Positions 13,100 through 24,659 of a stretch of DNA of 64,000 nucleotides are shown here, piece by piece. The stretch is taken from contig NC_083388.1 in NCBI RefSeq assembly GCF_031755915.1, forward strand, positions 8,679,001 through 8,743,000, written 5' to 3'. Position 1 is the stretch's first letter, and each line of letters begins with the position of its first letter. Made by a program: the position numbers and the translations under genes. The DNA comes from Ziziphus jujuba. Lineage: Eukaryota; Streptophyta; Magnoliopsida; Rosales; Rhamnaceae. The notes beneath the pieces are model-generated. The model did no database searches. It was not told the DNA's origin and worked only from the letters and a program-made list of their open reading frames with translations.

Positions 13100-13924
13100 C
13101 ATCTTTTCACTTCATTAATTGTTATTGACCAATTCTCAGTCACTAAAAAAGGGATACAGTGACTAACATTTTGGTCATTAAAATGCATTTCAAATTGGCA
13201 ATGATTATTATTAACCATAACATTCGTTAGTGAAAAGTTCCTCGATGACCAAATAATAGTTACAGAGCAATAAATTTTGCCACCAAATGTAACTAGACAA
13301 TATACCGATAATTTTAGTGACCATTACAATGTGTCATGAAAATACTATTTCAGGACCAAACAATTAGTCGTTGAAACTAAATTTATGCGACCAATTACAT
13401 TGCTACTAAAACCATATTTTTGCAACCAACTACGTGGTTGTTCAACAACTATTTCGATCACTAGAGCATTTTGTCATTGAAGATAGTTTTTAGTGACCAC
13501 CATTTTGACCATGAAGATTTTAATAATTGGTCCCATAATATTTTTGGTTACCAAGTTATAAGTTTTTAATGACCAAAGTATATGCTTAAAGTGACCATAA
13601 ATAGTCACCAACACAGCATTGAGTGACCAACTATTGGTCGCTCATATTTTCTTATTGGTTGGCAAAAGCTTAAAATTGGTGTCCGTTCAAATATTCAAGA
13701 AGTTTTAAAGATTAATTTATGGTCACCAAATACTAAAAAGCTGGTCACTAAAACCTCAAAAGATTTAGCAACCAATATTTATTGATCACGAAATAGAATC
13801 TGTTACGACGTTTAAATGACCACGTGGTGACCACGGTTTTTTGGTCTCTAAAACCCACTGGCGACCAAAATAGGATGTTTTACAACCAAATTAATGGTTG
13901 TTAAAAGGCTTTTTTTTAGTAGTG
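13100..13924 (+). repeat. CACTA subterminal repeat region and 3' terminus
   Basis: Short motifs of the type GACCAA, TTGGTC and GGTCACTAAAA occur again and again on both strands from about 13,130 to 13,910, with a palindromic group around CACGTGGTGACCACGG near 13,820. Dense degenerate motifs near the ends are the binding sites of the element-encoded proteins in En/Spm-type transposons. The block ends TTTTTTTAGTAGTG at 13,924, the reverse complement of a CACTA terminus. Confidence 0.85.
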
Positions 13925-13990
13925 TCTTCATTCCAAGAACACATATGCACTTTTGCCCCTAGACCTGCCAATTCCTCCACAATAGCATGC
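13925..13990 (-). pseudogene. Tropinone-reductase-like SDR, exon 2 remnant cut by the CACTA insertion
   Basis: Read on the minus strand, an acceptor (TTAG before 13,990) is followed by codons for HAIVEELAGLGAKVHMCSWN. This is the Rossmann segment that follows the TGxxxGIG motif in tropinone-reductase-like short-chain dehydrogenases. The frame ends abruptly where the CACTA element begins. The same exon continues uninterrupted in the copy at 18,712-18,927, which shows what has been separated. The intron sequence that follows (to about 14,120) matches the second copy, but exon 1 is missing: AAGAAGGCAG joins directly to upstream sequence, while the second copy has about 157 bp holding exon 1 there. 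Confidence 0.75.
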
Positions 13991-14119
13991 CTAAGTCACA
14001 ACAAAATAATTACAAATTAGGATATAAAGCATTAAAAACTTCATAAAATGAAGGACTTTACTTCTTTTTATTTTATTTTTTGGTTAATCAAACTGAAAAC
14101 AAAAACAATTAACAAGAAG

Positions 14120-14774
14120 GCAGCCTATGGTTTGGTTCAGGTGGATTATGTATGTGAGGCCAGGCTGCCTCTAAGGCTTAAAATATCAAAGGAAGGGATA
14201 ATGATGTGAGATGAGAAGGGCATTGAATGGAAAATCGAGACATGAAAGAGTTTTATACGAGCACTATAATTTTTTGCGCGCTTCACCAAAAGTCACATAT
14301 AAAATTTTTCAATTTCTCGTTTCCATCTCTTCAAATTTTGTAAATAAAATGTAATTTCTGCGATTAAAGAAAAAAAATAAAACAACTTAGTTTAAAATGT
14401 TAAATAAAAGTTGAATAATATACAAGAAAGATATATTAATTACTTGGCATACTTTTTGAAATGAGAGTTGAGATTGTAAAAGTGTTAAGAAAATCAAAAT
14501 TCTTTCGGTCATCATTCATATCACACAAAATATATGGTTAAAATCCAAATTCTTTTTATGTCATTATTCATATTTGACTAAACACATTGTTGGATATTAG
14601 AAGAAGGGATCTTCTTTTTTTATAATGGTCTAATATGTAAAACCCATATCTTATCTCCATAAAATTAATTGCAATAAGTATGATTAACTTCTCAATATGA
14701 TAATTTGACTTAATTACCAAAAAACATATTGGAAAGTTACCTAACTTGCAAATATAAAAATAAATATAAAGTGA

Positions 14775-14820
<46 letters not shown>

Positions 14821-15057
14821 TTTATAATGCTATAGTTTAAAATGAGTGTCTAGGATAAGGACCGACTGCATAGTTTCTATGCGGACCAAAAATGTTCCGA
14901 AATTCGCACCCGTTGGATTTTCATATCTAGCATGAACGGCCCAGATTCAAGCTTCCTCATGTGTGGATTTTTGCCTAAAACTCCCCTTCCCGCTTGTATC
15001 AGCTTACATTCCCGCTTGCACCAGCTCGCACTAGCTTTGCCAAAATTCCAAATCGTA
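14120..15057. repeat. Duplicated flank of the tropinone-reductase-like copies (copy 1)
   Basis: From TATGGTTTGGTTCAGGTGG this block matches 19,220-20,165 in the same orientation, including the (TG)n tract and the GGATAAGGACCGAC motif. It is the region 5' of the minus-strand SDR copies, so it may include their old promoter. No coding region was recognised; the frame at 14,932-15,117 is a chance opening across the duplication border at 15,058. Confidence 0.75.
14786..14819. repeat. (TG)n microsatellite
   Basis: About 17 TG repeats after a short (TA)n tract. The homologous position at about 19,902-19,924 has a shorter, interrupted version. Confidence 0.95.
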
Positions 15058-18000
15058 CCACAAATAAAAAAGATAATTTTTTCAGCACCTATCTACAGAG
15101 GACATAGAGCCTATTAACCATATGACTTCTTAATACACAGAGCCTGAGCAAATAGAAGAGCATGAATGGATATACTCCTCTAAATCTTTTCAATGATTGT
15201 AGTTACTAAACTAGATCCTTGCTTTCTACCAAAACACTTCAAAATTTGCTAAATAATGAAAATGCCCAATACAAAGTACATGAAAGTAACACGTCAAAAT
15301 CTTGGTTTTAGCTAAAATCCATAATTTTAATCTTGAGCATCTGAGATCTCATCAATGGCCTAAATATTAGATTTAGTCTAAAACACCTTACTAACAGAGA
15401 ACCAAAAACTTAATTAAAAATAGGAAAACAAGACAAACAAGACTTGCAAAGACTGATATGCTTCGACAAAACTTTTTATTCACACATTATTGTCCTATTT
15501 TGCATTTGTAGTAATATAAATTCAAGAAAAAAAAAGGGTAAATTGTTATACTTGCTCGAAATATTAAAAAGAAACACACTCTTCACTTATTTGTAGGGCT
15601 GGCTGACCGGCGGAATCAGCAGAGAATGGCTAGAACGGTGGGCTGCCCGGTTGGGGGACACAACAGATAAGAATGTCAACGGGCAGGGCAGGGTCGGTTT
15701 TTAAAATCTCGTCCCCATCCCAGCTTAGAATTTTTCATCTCGTCCCCGTGGTTTTCCCCGTTTCTTTAGAGATGGGACGGAGATGGGGATTTCCTAATCG
15801 AGGATGTGGCGGGATGGTTTTCCCGGTTTATTTTCTTTTTTATAATTGATATAATTTTTTTTGATGAAATTTATTAAAAAAAAATTCTTTTCTGAATAAA
15901 ATGTAAATAAAATGATTAAAATGCAATAAAAATACAATAAAATACATCAAGGTCTAAATTTACAATTATAATAAAATACATCCTTAAAAAATACAATAGT
16001 CCAAGTACATAAAATATAAAAAAAAAATAAGTAAATATATACAGGCCGAGTTCGAGCCGGGTTCTTTATTCCCCGATCCCCGCCCGACTCCGATTGGGGC
16101 CTCAAAGATTTATCCCGAGTCCGTCCTACAGCCCCGATTTTTCAAGAAAAAAAAGGGCGGTGCACCACAGTTTTCGGAATGTGCAGGGCAAATTGACATT
16201 TCTAATGACGCATGTCAAACTCTATCAATTAAAACCCTTTGAAATTATGGAGTTACCTAACACAAAACACAAGAAAAATAATAATAATAAAAAAGAAAAA
16301 GCAAAACAACCCAACATCTCTCTCTCTGTGCAAAATGTTCACTGATAGTAGAATTGCATTTTGTTCAGTCCTTAAGAGTCCAAACTTTTTCTTTGAACCT
16401 CTAAAGCTACCATACTCATTTCCTAATGCATAAACACTATTCTTGTGCAAATGAAAACAATAGCAGCACCCATTTTCTAATGTACAAACACCACTCATGT
16501 GCAAACGGAAACAACAATAACTTTTCTCTGATGGAGATGTCTAAAATATTAACTTAAATCGACAACAACAGCAACTCAAATTTCCACTTCTTTCATTATT
16601 TGCCTAAAATACTAATTTTTGGTATCGATCAGAAACATCATCAATATCCGCAACATTACCGCAATCTTCCACCGAAAAACTACCATTTTCGTCGATATTT
16701 GTCAATAACGTTGACATTTCCACGACAATTCCTATAGATATTTCTTTCTCCATTTATTGGTGCGGATGTTAGTCGAAACCGGATAATTTTGTCAGCATTT
16801 TGACGATATCGCCTACTTTTTCTTCCTTGCTTGCATGTGCACCCATATATTTCCACTCTCCAAATGAAGGTTCAAAATATTAGTACTAATGGAAATATCA
16901 TAATAGAAAAATGGATATTATCAATAGACGCATATAGATACAATTTTTTCACTCAATTTGAATCTCTATATGAGTTTAATAATCTTTCTAAAATTTAGTG
17001 AATATTTTTAAAATTCTGTGAATATTATGGTTAATATTTTGGAAATATCAACATATATTATCGAAATTTTGACCAAATTATGAAGTAATTGACATGAAAA
17101 TATATTGATAAAAATTACCGTATCAAAATTTTTGAAAGAAATTATGAAATTTTTTTTTTAAAACTTAAATATTCTATCAACTTAATGAAAGAAATGAAAT
17201 TTTGTTGAAATATCGTGCAACTTTATTATATTTGAAACCTTGCCAAGCAACTATATATATATACATATTCAGGACAACAAACACAAAGAGATGAGAGCAG
17301 TGAAACAAATATCGCTGAGACAGGCGATAAGTCAGCAACAGTATCAAGTGTCAGAGGCCGCCGACATCGATAGGGGGGGGAAAGTTTCTGTCAACAGTGC
17401 CGGATAAATGTCGCCAAAATCAAAGGATGTCGCTTGAGTCGTCGAATATCGAAGAGAGTTTCAGGTTTAGGATGGAAACTGGTGGATAGCGAAGTGGAGA
17501 AGCCGGTTGTCGGTGGGATTGTCGGTGGATATCTCGGTCGGCCCTCTCTGCGAAGAGACTGGTGTGTATGTGTTTGTGATCTGCATCTGATTTGGTGTGT
17601 GTATGTGTTTGTGTGGAACAGGTGAAGAAGAAGTAGAAAAAAAGAAGAAAAGAAAAAGAAAGAGAACGAGTGGGAGCGAAATGCCATCGGAAAGAGAGAG
17701 AAGAGAGAGAAAGAGAGGGAGGAAGAAGACGAAGGGAAGAGAGGAAGAAGAAGAAAGGAGAACAAAAAAATCTTTCTTCCCACGTGGGGGAAAAAGGAAA
17801 AGGAAAGAAAAAAAAATAAAAGAAAATAAAATAATAATATGATAATATGATAATATTATATTGGACTTTTTCATAGCTCTTCGTCTGCTCAAATATCCAA
17901 CTTATTAATTGGACTAGCTACGTTATAGTTAGTAGTTACCGGTTTTTTTAGAAAATCTAATGTTTTTAAAGATTATAGGATTGTAGTATCTATACACATT

Positions 18001-18505
18001 TCTTTATCTTTTTTATCTTTTTATCCACTCTTTTAGTATTTAATTTGATTTTATCTATTCAAAAATAAAAATAAATAAATAAATAACATTATTTGTTTTG
18101 TGTTATATAATATATAAGATTTTAGTATATATGCCTAATTGGATAAGTATTTTATTATCAGTATGTTCTAATTATTAAATTTTTTTTATATATTATTTTA
18201 CCATACTAATGATCTCATATACAAAAATTTATATTCTAAATTAAATATATACAATTTTCATAATTTTATCAACATTTCCATCGATATTTCTATAAAATCA
18301 TACCTTCGATATTTTTATCGATACCGATTTTTCATCACTGGATGAGAGAGATGGGCATTAGTATTAATTCTTTTACAGGAGAAAGCTAGCACACATACTC
18401 ATATAACACAGTATATTCTCATAGGAAACTACATGCCTCCACATCAATGTGGGGACATTCCTCTCACGTGTCAAAGTTATGGTAGGTCCCATCCTTACCA
18501 TACTC
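15058..18505. repeat. Segmental duplication, copy A
   Basis: From CCACAAATAAAAAAGATA to the block with ACATGCCTCCACATCAATG (about 18,430) this sequence runs parallel to 28,734-32,905 with a few percent differences. Two large indels separate the copies: a hAT-type insertion at 17,298-18,340 is present only here, and about 1.5 kb (29,330-30,900) is present only in copy B. No protein is recognisable. The block at about 15,640-16,160, with GC-rich ends (GGGCAGGGCAGGG and CCCCGATTTTTC), looks like an old MITE. The frames at 16,094-16,504 recur in copy B and are not conserved as proteins. Confidence 0.85.
17298..18340. mobile_element. Non-autonomous hAT-type transposon, 1,043 bp, target duplication GATGAGAG
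   Basis: The block begins CAGTGAAACAAATATCG and ends CGATTTTTCATCACTG, giving imperfect terminal repeats that start CAGTG. It is flanked by GATGAGAG on both sides (17,290-17,297 and 18,341-18,348), the 8-bp duplication typical of hAT elements. The homologous position in copy B (about 32,740) reads CAGAGATGAGAGAGAGATG with no insert, an intact empty site. Inside are a G-run, a TCGG-rich part and a long purine-rich tract (17,620-17,820). The overlapping basic and Phe/Ser-rich frames on both strands are low-complexity shadows. No transposase is encoded. Confidence 0.88.
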
Positions 18506-18638
18506 TCATGTGTTTGTCTTGGAATATTACATGCTGCTTTGCTTATTATGCATATTGGTTTTGGTTCTTCTCTTTTTGGACTGGTACAATAATTCAAAAC
18601 TAGCATCATGAACTCATGGTTCTATTTTGAATACATAT

Positions 18639-19168
18639 TCAAAGAAAGAAGAAACCCTTCACTGTCACTCCTCCATCAACACAAATAGTCCGTCCAGTTA
18701 TGTAAGAGAAAAAACATACAATGATGTGAAGTTTTCCATTGAACAGAGATGAAACTTTGTTTATCAACTCCTCTCTGTCTGCTGGAGAAACTAAATCACA
18801 GACGGATCCAGACATTTGAAATTTCTTCGTCTCCCATTCATGTAAGCATTGATTAAGTTGATCTTCATTCCGAGAATGTGTATGCACTTTTTCCCCTAGA
18901 CTTGCCAATTCCTCCACAATAGCATGCCTAAGTCACAACAAAATAATTACAAATTAGGATTATAGAGCATGAAAAATTTTGTAAAATGAAGGACTTTATT
19001 CTTCCCCCCCACCTTTTTTTTTTTTTTGGGTTAATCAAACTGAAAACAGAAACAAATAACAAGAAGGCAGAGACAAAACCCTATTCCTTTGGTTCCACTA
19101 GTGACCAGAGCAGTCAGTCCCTAAAGAGACCACCTGGGTTTTGTACCACTATTATCTGCATCGGCCAT
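18639..19168 (-). pseudogene. Tropinone-reductase-like SDR pseudogene with internal deletion
   Basis: Members of this family are NADP(H)-dependent short-chain dehydrogenases; the substrate here cannot be told. Exon 1 (19,168-19,080) starts MADADNSG and encodes KPRWSL, a TAG stop (19,121-19,123) and then ALVTSGTKGIG, the cofactor-binding motif with one Gly replaced by Ser. The intron ends at TTAG and exon 2 starts at 18,927 with HAIVEELASLG and reaches FNGKLHII near 18,712. There the gene jumps from the start of intron 2 (GTATGT) straight to the last exon ([16 protein letters not shown]), removing NNVG, the catalytic Ser and the YxxxK motif. The junction keeps an open frame of 92 residues ending at 18,639. 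With a stop in exon 1 and no active site it is a pseudogene. The 3' flank matches the copy at 62,993. Confidence 0.88.
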
Positions 19169-19219
19169 TTCTTTCAGACTAAAACTAGGTAGTTTAGTGT
19201 TATGGCACTGATATTGTTG

Positions 19220-19880
19220 ATTCCTATGGTTTGGTTCAGGTGGATTATGTATGTGAGGCCAAGCCGCCTCTGAGGCTCAAAATATCAAAGAAAGATCATT
19301 GAATGGCAAATTGAGACGTAAAAGAGTTGTGTACGGACGCTATAGCTTTTTGCCCACTTTATCAAAAGTCACATCTAAAATTTTTCAATTTCTCGTGTCC
19401 ATCTCTTCAAATTTTGTAAATAAAATGTAATTTCCGCAATTAAAGAAAAAAATTAAAACAGCTTGTTAAAAATGTTATATAAAAACTGAATACTATACAA
19501 GAAAGATATAATAATTACTGGGCATACTTTTTAAAATGAGTTGAGATTCTAAAAGTGTTAAAAGAGTATCAAAATTCTTTCAGTCATCATTCATATCACA
19601 CAAAATATATGGATGAGTAAAATCCAAATTCTTTTTACATCATTATTCATATTTGATTAAACACATTGTTGGATATTAGAAGAAGGGATCTTCTTTTTTG
19701 TAATGGTCTAATATGTAAAACCCATATCTTATCTCCATAAAATTAATTGCAATAAGTATGATAAACTTCTCAATATGTGAATTTGACTTAATTACCAAAA
19801 CAAATATTGGCAAGTTACCCAAAAACAAAAGAAACAAAAAAAAAACTTGACTTGTAAATATAAAAATAAATATAAAGTGA

Positions 19881-19912
<32 letters not shown>

Positions 19913-20170
19913 TTGTGTGTGTGTATTTTATAATGCTATAGTTTAAAAAGAGTGTGTAGGATAAGGACCGACCGCATGGTTTCTATGCGGACCAAAAATG
20001 TTATGAAATTGGCACCCATTGGATTTTCATATCTGGCATGAACGGCCCAGATTCAAGCTTCCTCACGTGTGGATTTTTGCCTAAATCTCCCCTTCCCGCT
20101 CGTATCAGGTTGCATTCTCATTTGCACCGGCTCGCACTAGCTTTGCCAAAATTCCAAATCGTACCACTCG
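19220..20170. repeat. Duplicated flank of the tropinone-reductase-like copies (copy 2)
   Basis: Matches 14,120-15,057 in the same orientation. It includes an interrupted (TA)n(TG)n tract near 19,880-19,924 and the motif group GGATAAGGACCGAC with CGCATGGTTTCTATGCGG, which can form a small hairpin. The match ends near 20,170, where copy 1 switches to segmental duplication A. From 20,170 to 20,480 I see only C-rich and T-rich sequence. Confidence 0.75.
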
Positions 20171-20479
20171 TACCAGCTTATTTTCCACCATTTCCAAGAT
20201 TCACAACCTACATTCCTCTTCCAGCTTACTTCCACCCTTCCCAACCCACCATTCCAGCCAGCGTTCGGGATCCAGCCACCGTTTGAGCCATTTCAGAGAA
20301 TAGCCGGTGGAGTGTGAGTTAGTTGCCATTGCTTCCTTCCATTTCTTCATTTTGATTTTACCTCTATCCTCTACTGGTGTTGTTATGTTTTGTATTTTTT
20401 TTTTTTCATTCTACTTTTTCATTCGGCAAAAAACAATTTTTTTGAAAGGGAAAAAAAAATCAACTAGGATATAAAAATT

Positions 20480-21560
20480 TCAACAAAAATCAACGTCACG
20501 AAGAGTTACAGGCTGATCATATCGATATTAATGAGAAGCCTATTTTGAAATTGCCATTGGAAATGGAAAAGCAAATGGTTGAGATTTACACTTGCAAAAT
20601 TTTCCTTAAATTTCAAGATGAGTTGTGGCATAGCTTACTAACAATGCCACAACTTGTTCGTGAAAATGCTACTCACAAAATGTATATGGTCGAGAGTAGT
20701 TCAAATGATGGTGTTTGTAGAGTTCGTAAAATTGCTTATGATAAAGTATTAAACTATGCATCTTGTACTTGTAAGAAGTTTGATAGTGAAGGAATTCCAT
20801 GTAGACATATTTTGGCATTCTTACGACTCTGGTAATATTGCTTTGCCAAATCAGCATATCATGAAAAGGTGGACTAGAGTTGCAAAATCTCAAATAATAC
20901 ACGATAACCAAGTTATTGAGATAAATGGAAAACGAACTTCAATGTTGATGTGGCAAGCTAAACTATCCAACTTGCTTCGGAAGTCACTGATAAAGCCATA
21001 ACAAATGAAGAGACAAGTGTCATTATGAATGATGGTCTTCAAAGTTTGCTAGCAAGATTAACTCCGTAGTTATCAACACGAAGAGTGGAGGCATTTCTGA
21101 AAAAGGTAGTAATGCTTATGATTCTAAAGCTTTGAAAGACCCATCTCAAGTGAGGGCAAAGGGATGTGGATGAAGATTAAAAGGGGGAAAAGAGAAGGCA
21201 ATAAATGCCACAAAGTATAAAGGTCGACATTGCAATGGATGTGGAAAAATTGGGCAATCGCACGACAAGAGAAACTGTCCAGTCCTCAACAATCCGTAAG
21301 AAAATGATACATTTATTATTTATTATTCTTATGCAATTGGAATGATCATACCTTGTACAAAACATGCTGCTAATCTATGTAGGTCCTCACAAAATGAGGA
21401 AAATCCTCAACAAGCAAACTTTGAATCTGAAGCTAATAGTTTTGCTTCTACAGGTATAAAACTAAGTAATTTCCTTATCGTCTTCAACATTTTCTTGAAC
21501 TAACATGCTTCTCATCTAATAACTTGCTTTGTTTTGGTAGCAATGCATGAGAAATAATTT
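20480..21560 (+). pseudogene. FAR1/FHY3-like protein, C-terminal fragment, broken
   Basis: FAR1-related proteins are plant transcription regulators descended from MULE transposases. Codons from about 20,480 give EKPILKLPLEMEKQMVEIYT and KFQDELWHSL, then the SWIM zinc-finger CTCKKFDSEGIPCRHIL at about 20,764-20,814 (CxCx(n)CxH). A one-base-class frameshift after AFLRL is followed in another frame by GNIALPNQHIMKRWTR and then a second shift near 20,970. A TGA interrupts VRAKGCG*RLKGGKEKA, and the end has a zinc-knuckle-like CNGCGKIGQSHDKRNC before a GTAAG donor at about 21,297. A further short block lies at 21,384-21,452. The N-terminal FAR1 DNA-binding domain and MULE transposase core are absent. 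This is either a MULE remnant or a fragment of a host gene. Confidence 0.82.
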
Positions 21561-23889
21561 GGAATGACTCCCCTGGATGTGATAAAGTATCATGCATCAA
21601 CTTAAAGGAAATAGTTTTATTCTTAGTTTGGTGTGGTTTTTCTATCTTATTGCAAGAACTATTAGCTTAGTTAGTAAAATATGGTTATGTAATGATAATA
21701 GACTCTGTACGTTGTCATGTATTGTAATATGAAGTGTTGTTTGATTATTAGAATGAATGTATGTTGGTTTGCCATTTATTTTCCAATGCAGGCCTCTCAT
21801 TTTAATATATAATTCGGACAGCGACAGTTCTATTCATGTAGTTGGTTGCCAATGGTGGCATTGGTATTTAATATGCTGGTCAGATGCACCACATGTAGAT
21901 GAGGCTATGGCTTTTGCAGAATCATTTGCATCCACATTTGCAGGCTTTGGCTGTTGGAGTTTTGCCGTTGTCTATCCAGTATGGTTTCTCGGTTGAGAAG
22001 TATGTAACTCTTTCTTACTGCAATTATACTGTAATTGATTTGAAATTTATGGTAGTTAGGTTTGCTCCACTCCAGCTGTTAGTGCAGATTGGTTAGAACT
22101 GTTGAATATATTTCTCCATCTGATGGAACCTAGGGAGAAAGGAAGACAAAAATTTATGCTGTAGGTAGTATTTGTTTTATATAAAATTTGTGCTTATCTG
22201 TCTGAAACATTAAGATCTCAGAAAATGTGGATGCATTCCTCTTAGCATTTGTTTTATTAATCTTAAATTGTAGTTCCAATGGCATTACAACATCCAGAAG
22301 CATAGTATTTATAGTTACATTGCAATTCCAATTACCATTTTTTGACACTATCTGAATTTTGGACATGACAAAGAACATGAGCTCTCTGTCTGGTGTCTTG
22401 ATCAGCATCGAGGTGAGATTTTTGTTAGCTTCATTAATTGTTTGGTTGTTCACAATAATTAGTTATGGAACAAAATAGTGTGTAGTCTCACTGTCGAATG
22501 CCTTGATAGCTAGAAATGTAGTAGTTTGTCTATTGCTTCTGTACTTTGGAACTATAAAAGCTGTTAATATAGGTTGTGCTTCTCTATAATATTATAGAAG
22601 TTGAATTTTCTATTTTTTTTGGATTTTCTATTATAGAACTTTTGAATATATTTCTCCATCTAATGGAACCTAGGGAGAAAGGAAGACAAAAATTTGTACT
22701 TTTTTTATGCTTTTCTATTAAGTGCTTCATCAACTAGATGCTTATGTCCAAAAAGTAGAGTTCCTATTTTCTACCTATTTGAATGCTCAGATTTTCTGTT
22801 ATCAGATTTCTTATTCCTTTATGTGTTCTGTTTCAATTTGGTGATAATTTGGCGATAAGAACCAAAATGAATTTGAATGTCTAAACTGCTAGGAATCTAC
22901 ATTATTTATTTTCAACAAACTGAATTACTGTTCATTGCTGAAAATTCTCCATATGAAATTGTAAAAAATGACTCTTTCTGCAGCACCAATGGACTTGAAC
23001 TTAAAAGTTCTGATGCTGATTCAATTTTCATTTTTTCTTTTCAGCATGCAGCTTATGTTACAGCAGAAATTAAGTGTCACTGATGCAGTATTTAGTGCCT
23101 TGAGGAAAGCTGGTTTTGCTGGTCAGCAAGTCTTCATTCAATCTAGTAATAGTTATGTTCTACGAAAAGTCAAGGGAAAAGAAAGTTTTCATTTAATCTA
23201 GTAATAGTGGTGCTCATGGTGTAGTGCTATGTTGTTGCTGCACATGGACAAAAAAAATGTAGTGGTGTTCATGGTGTAGTGCTGTGTTGTTGCTAAATGT
23301 ATTGCCGAGATGCTTGTCAATGTGGGTTTTGGTTAATAGAAGAGTGTTTAATTGTTGACTTTCAACTTTGATGAGACTTTTACTGGTTGTTTTATCTTTC
23401 TGGTGTGGGTCACAATCAACCAAAATTCTTGATGCTCACTTTAATTTGCTTCCACTCCATTGATTTCCTCTGGTATATGCTAGAAAATACTTTCACACTA
23501 TAGCTGAGTGTAATAGATGTACATTTCGGTTCTTACTTTTGAAATATCCATTGCTATTGATCTTATTGTTCCCTGTATAATTTTCTTTCTATTGAGTAGA
23601 GCATACTTTAGTAAATTATCAGGTATTATTTATAGACATGCCAACAATGCATTTTTGTTGGTTATCTAGCAGTACACATCTTTTGGTTAAAAAAAAAAAT
23701 GGAAAGACAAAAAGAATACAAATGCAACAACAATTTATGGAACTTAACTTTCAGTAGTTTGTTCACAACACAAACATCCAAGTTACACTTTCAAAGCTAG
23801 TGAGCTACAACAATTTCAATCTAATCATTTGGCAAAGTTATCAACATTTTCTTTTTTGGTAAATTTAAAACTTGTTAATAGAGCAATTC
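21561..23889. other. Unrecognised stretch with short local duplications
   Basis: No family was identified. A 50-bp block with CTCCATCTGATGGAACCTAG occurs at about 22,107-22,155 and again, nearly identical, at about 22,645-22,693. A shorter duplication with GTGTAGTGCTATGTTGTTGC lies around 23,215-23,300. One frame near 23,050-23,190 (VTDAVFSALRKAGFAGQQVF) has gene-like composition and may be another captured exon, but I cannot name it. The rest looks like intron or spacer sequence. Confidence 0.4.
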
Positions 23890-23949
23890 AACATTAATGT
23901 TCAGCAGTCACATTGTCATTAGTATGAAGGCCAACGGCTGCAATGTGAA

Positions 23950-24062
23950 AATTTCAGTAATGCTCAGCACTCCTATTAGCACCACTATACTTGCTCCCTT
24001 TGATAGCTCTTCATTCCCATCTTTCCTTGCAGGTGCTATGGCATCAAACTCATCAACTGTAT
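23950..24062 (-). pseudogene. CIP111: CIP111-like AAA ATPase, Walker B exon fragment (second copy)
   Basis: The minus strand encodes DEFDAIAPARKDGNEELSKG, close to the Walker B segment of plant CIP111 (Afg2/SPATA5-type AAA ATPases; the family has DE.DAIAPARK). The frame drifts into unrelated residues right after, where the protein should continue with the arginine-rich part. The same exon fragment occurs again at about 25,415-25,500, so the block has been duplicated. It is an isolated exon with no neighbouring exons in order and cannot encode a working ATPase. Confidence 0.65.
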
Positions 24063-24659
24063 ATAAAGTGACACTAAAAAATGAGCAAAACACAAATGTA
24101 TATAAATGATAGAGTAGATTGTAAAATGTATTTGTCGTCAAGATGAAACTATGCTTTTGCTTCTAATAAAATGAAAAAAAAAATTAATTAGTAGTAATAG
24201 TGATAAATTTATATGCAATATTGTACAGGGCACTGCTCTTAAGTCACCTTACATTAATAATTGACCTTTCTTAATGTAACCTTAGTCAGTCTTTCTTAAT
24301 TTCTAGTTGCTACCACTCAAGGGGAGAGCAATGTCTCTGTTCTGAACCTCTATGAAAGTGGTAGTATGCAGTTTAGAAGTCGTTTAAGGATTCTCTCGCT
24401 AGAAATTCCATATTACATTGTAAAAAGAAATCTCATTTGTCCTATATAACCATTAGGGAAGGCCAAAAGCTATAAACTAAACCAAAGCTTACACTATTTT
24501 CTTCTGAAGACTAATGCCTCAAGGGTTTTAACTTACAGCTTCATTCTCATCAATGATACAGCAGCAGTAACAAGATTGACATGTTTTAGGATGTTTAGAA
24601 TTTCAAAATCGAAAGACAAAACAAGCACAATTGGGTTGTCAGTAATATCATACACAATT

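Larger units (their letters stand above)
545..13924 (+). mobile_element. CACTA (En/Spm) DNA transposon, 3' portion, non-functional
   Basis: Two CACTA-specific genes in one orientation lie here, a Transposase_24 gene and a TNP2-type transposase. They are followed by a subterminal region full of short GACCAA/TTGGTC-type repeats, and the sequence stops at TTTTTTTAGTAGTG (13,911-13,924). The reverse complement of that end is CACTACTAAAAAAA, the classic terminus of the superfamily. The three bases after it, TCT, would be the target duplication. The 5' end is left of the window. In En/Spm the transposase gene usually precedes the second gene; here the Transposase_24 part comes first, so the element may be rearranged or composite. 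Both genes carry stops, so the copy is dead. Confidence 0.85.

Noticed and set aside
13100..13910. Many short regularly recurring GACCAA/TTGGTC motifs that could be taken for a CRISPR-like array
   Set aside because: Spacing and orientation are irregular, the motifs are degenerate and occur on both strands, and the block ends at a CACTA terminus. They are subterminal repeats of the transposon.
17391..17892. Overlapping 130-141-codon frames on the minus strand and an 81-codon basic frame on the plus strand
   Set aside because: They translate one long purine/pyrimidine-rich tract in several frames, giving Phe/Ser/Leu-rich or Lys/Glu/Arg-rich text. They lie inside the hAT-type insertion and are absent from copy B.
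20480..21560. Complete MULE (Jittery-type) transposase element around the FAR1-like sequence
   Set aside because: Only the C-terminal SWIM part is present; I found no transposase core and no long terminal inverted repeats with a 9-bp duplication. It is kept as a fragment.
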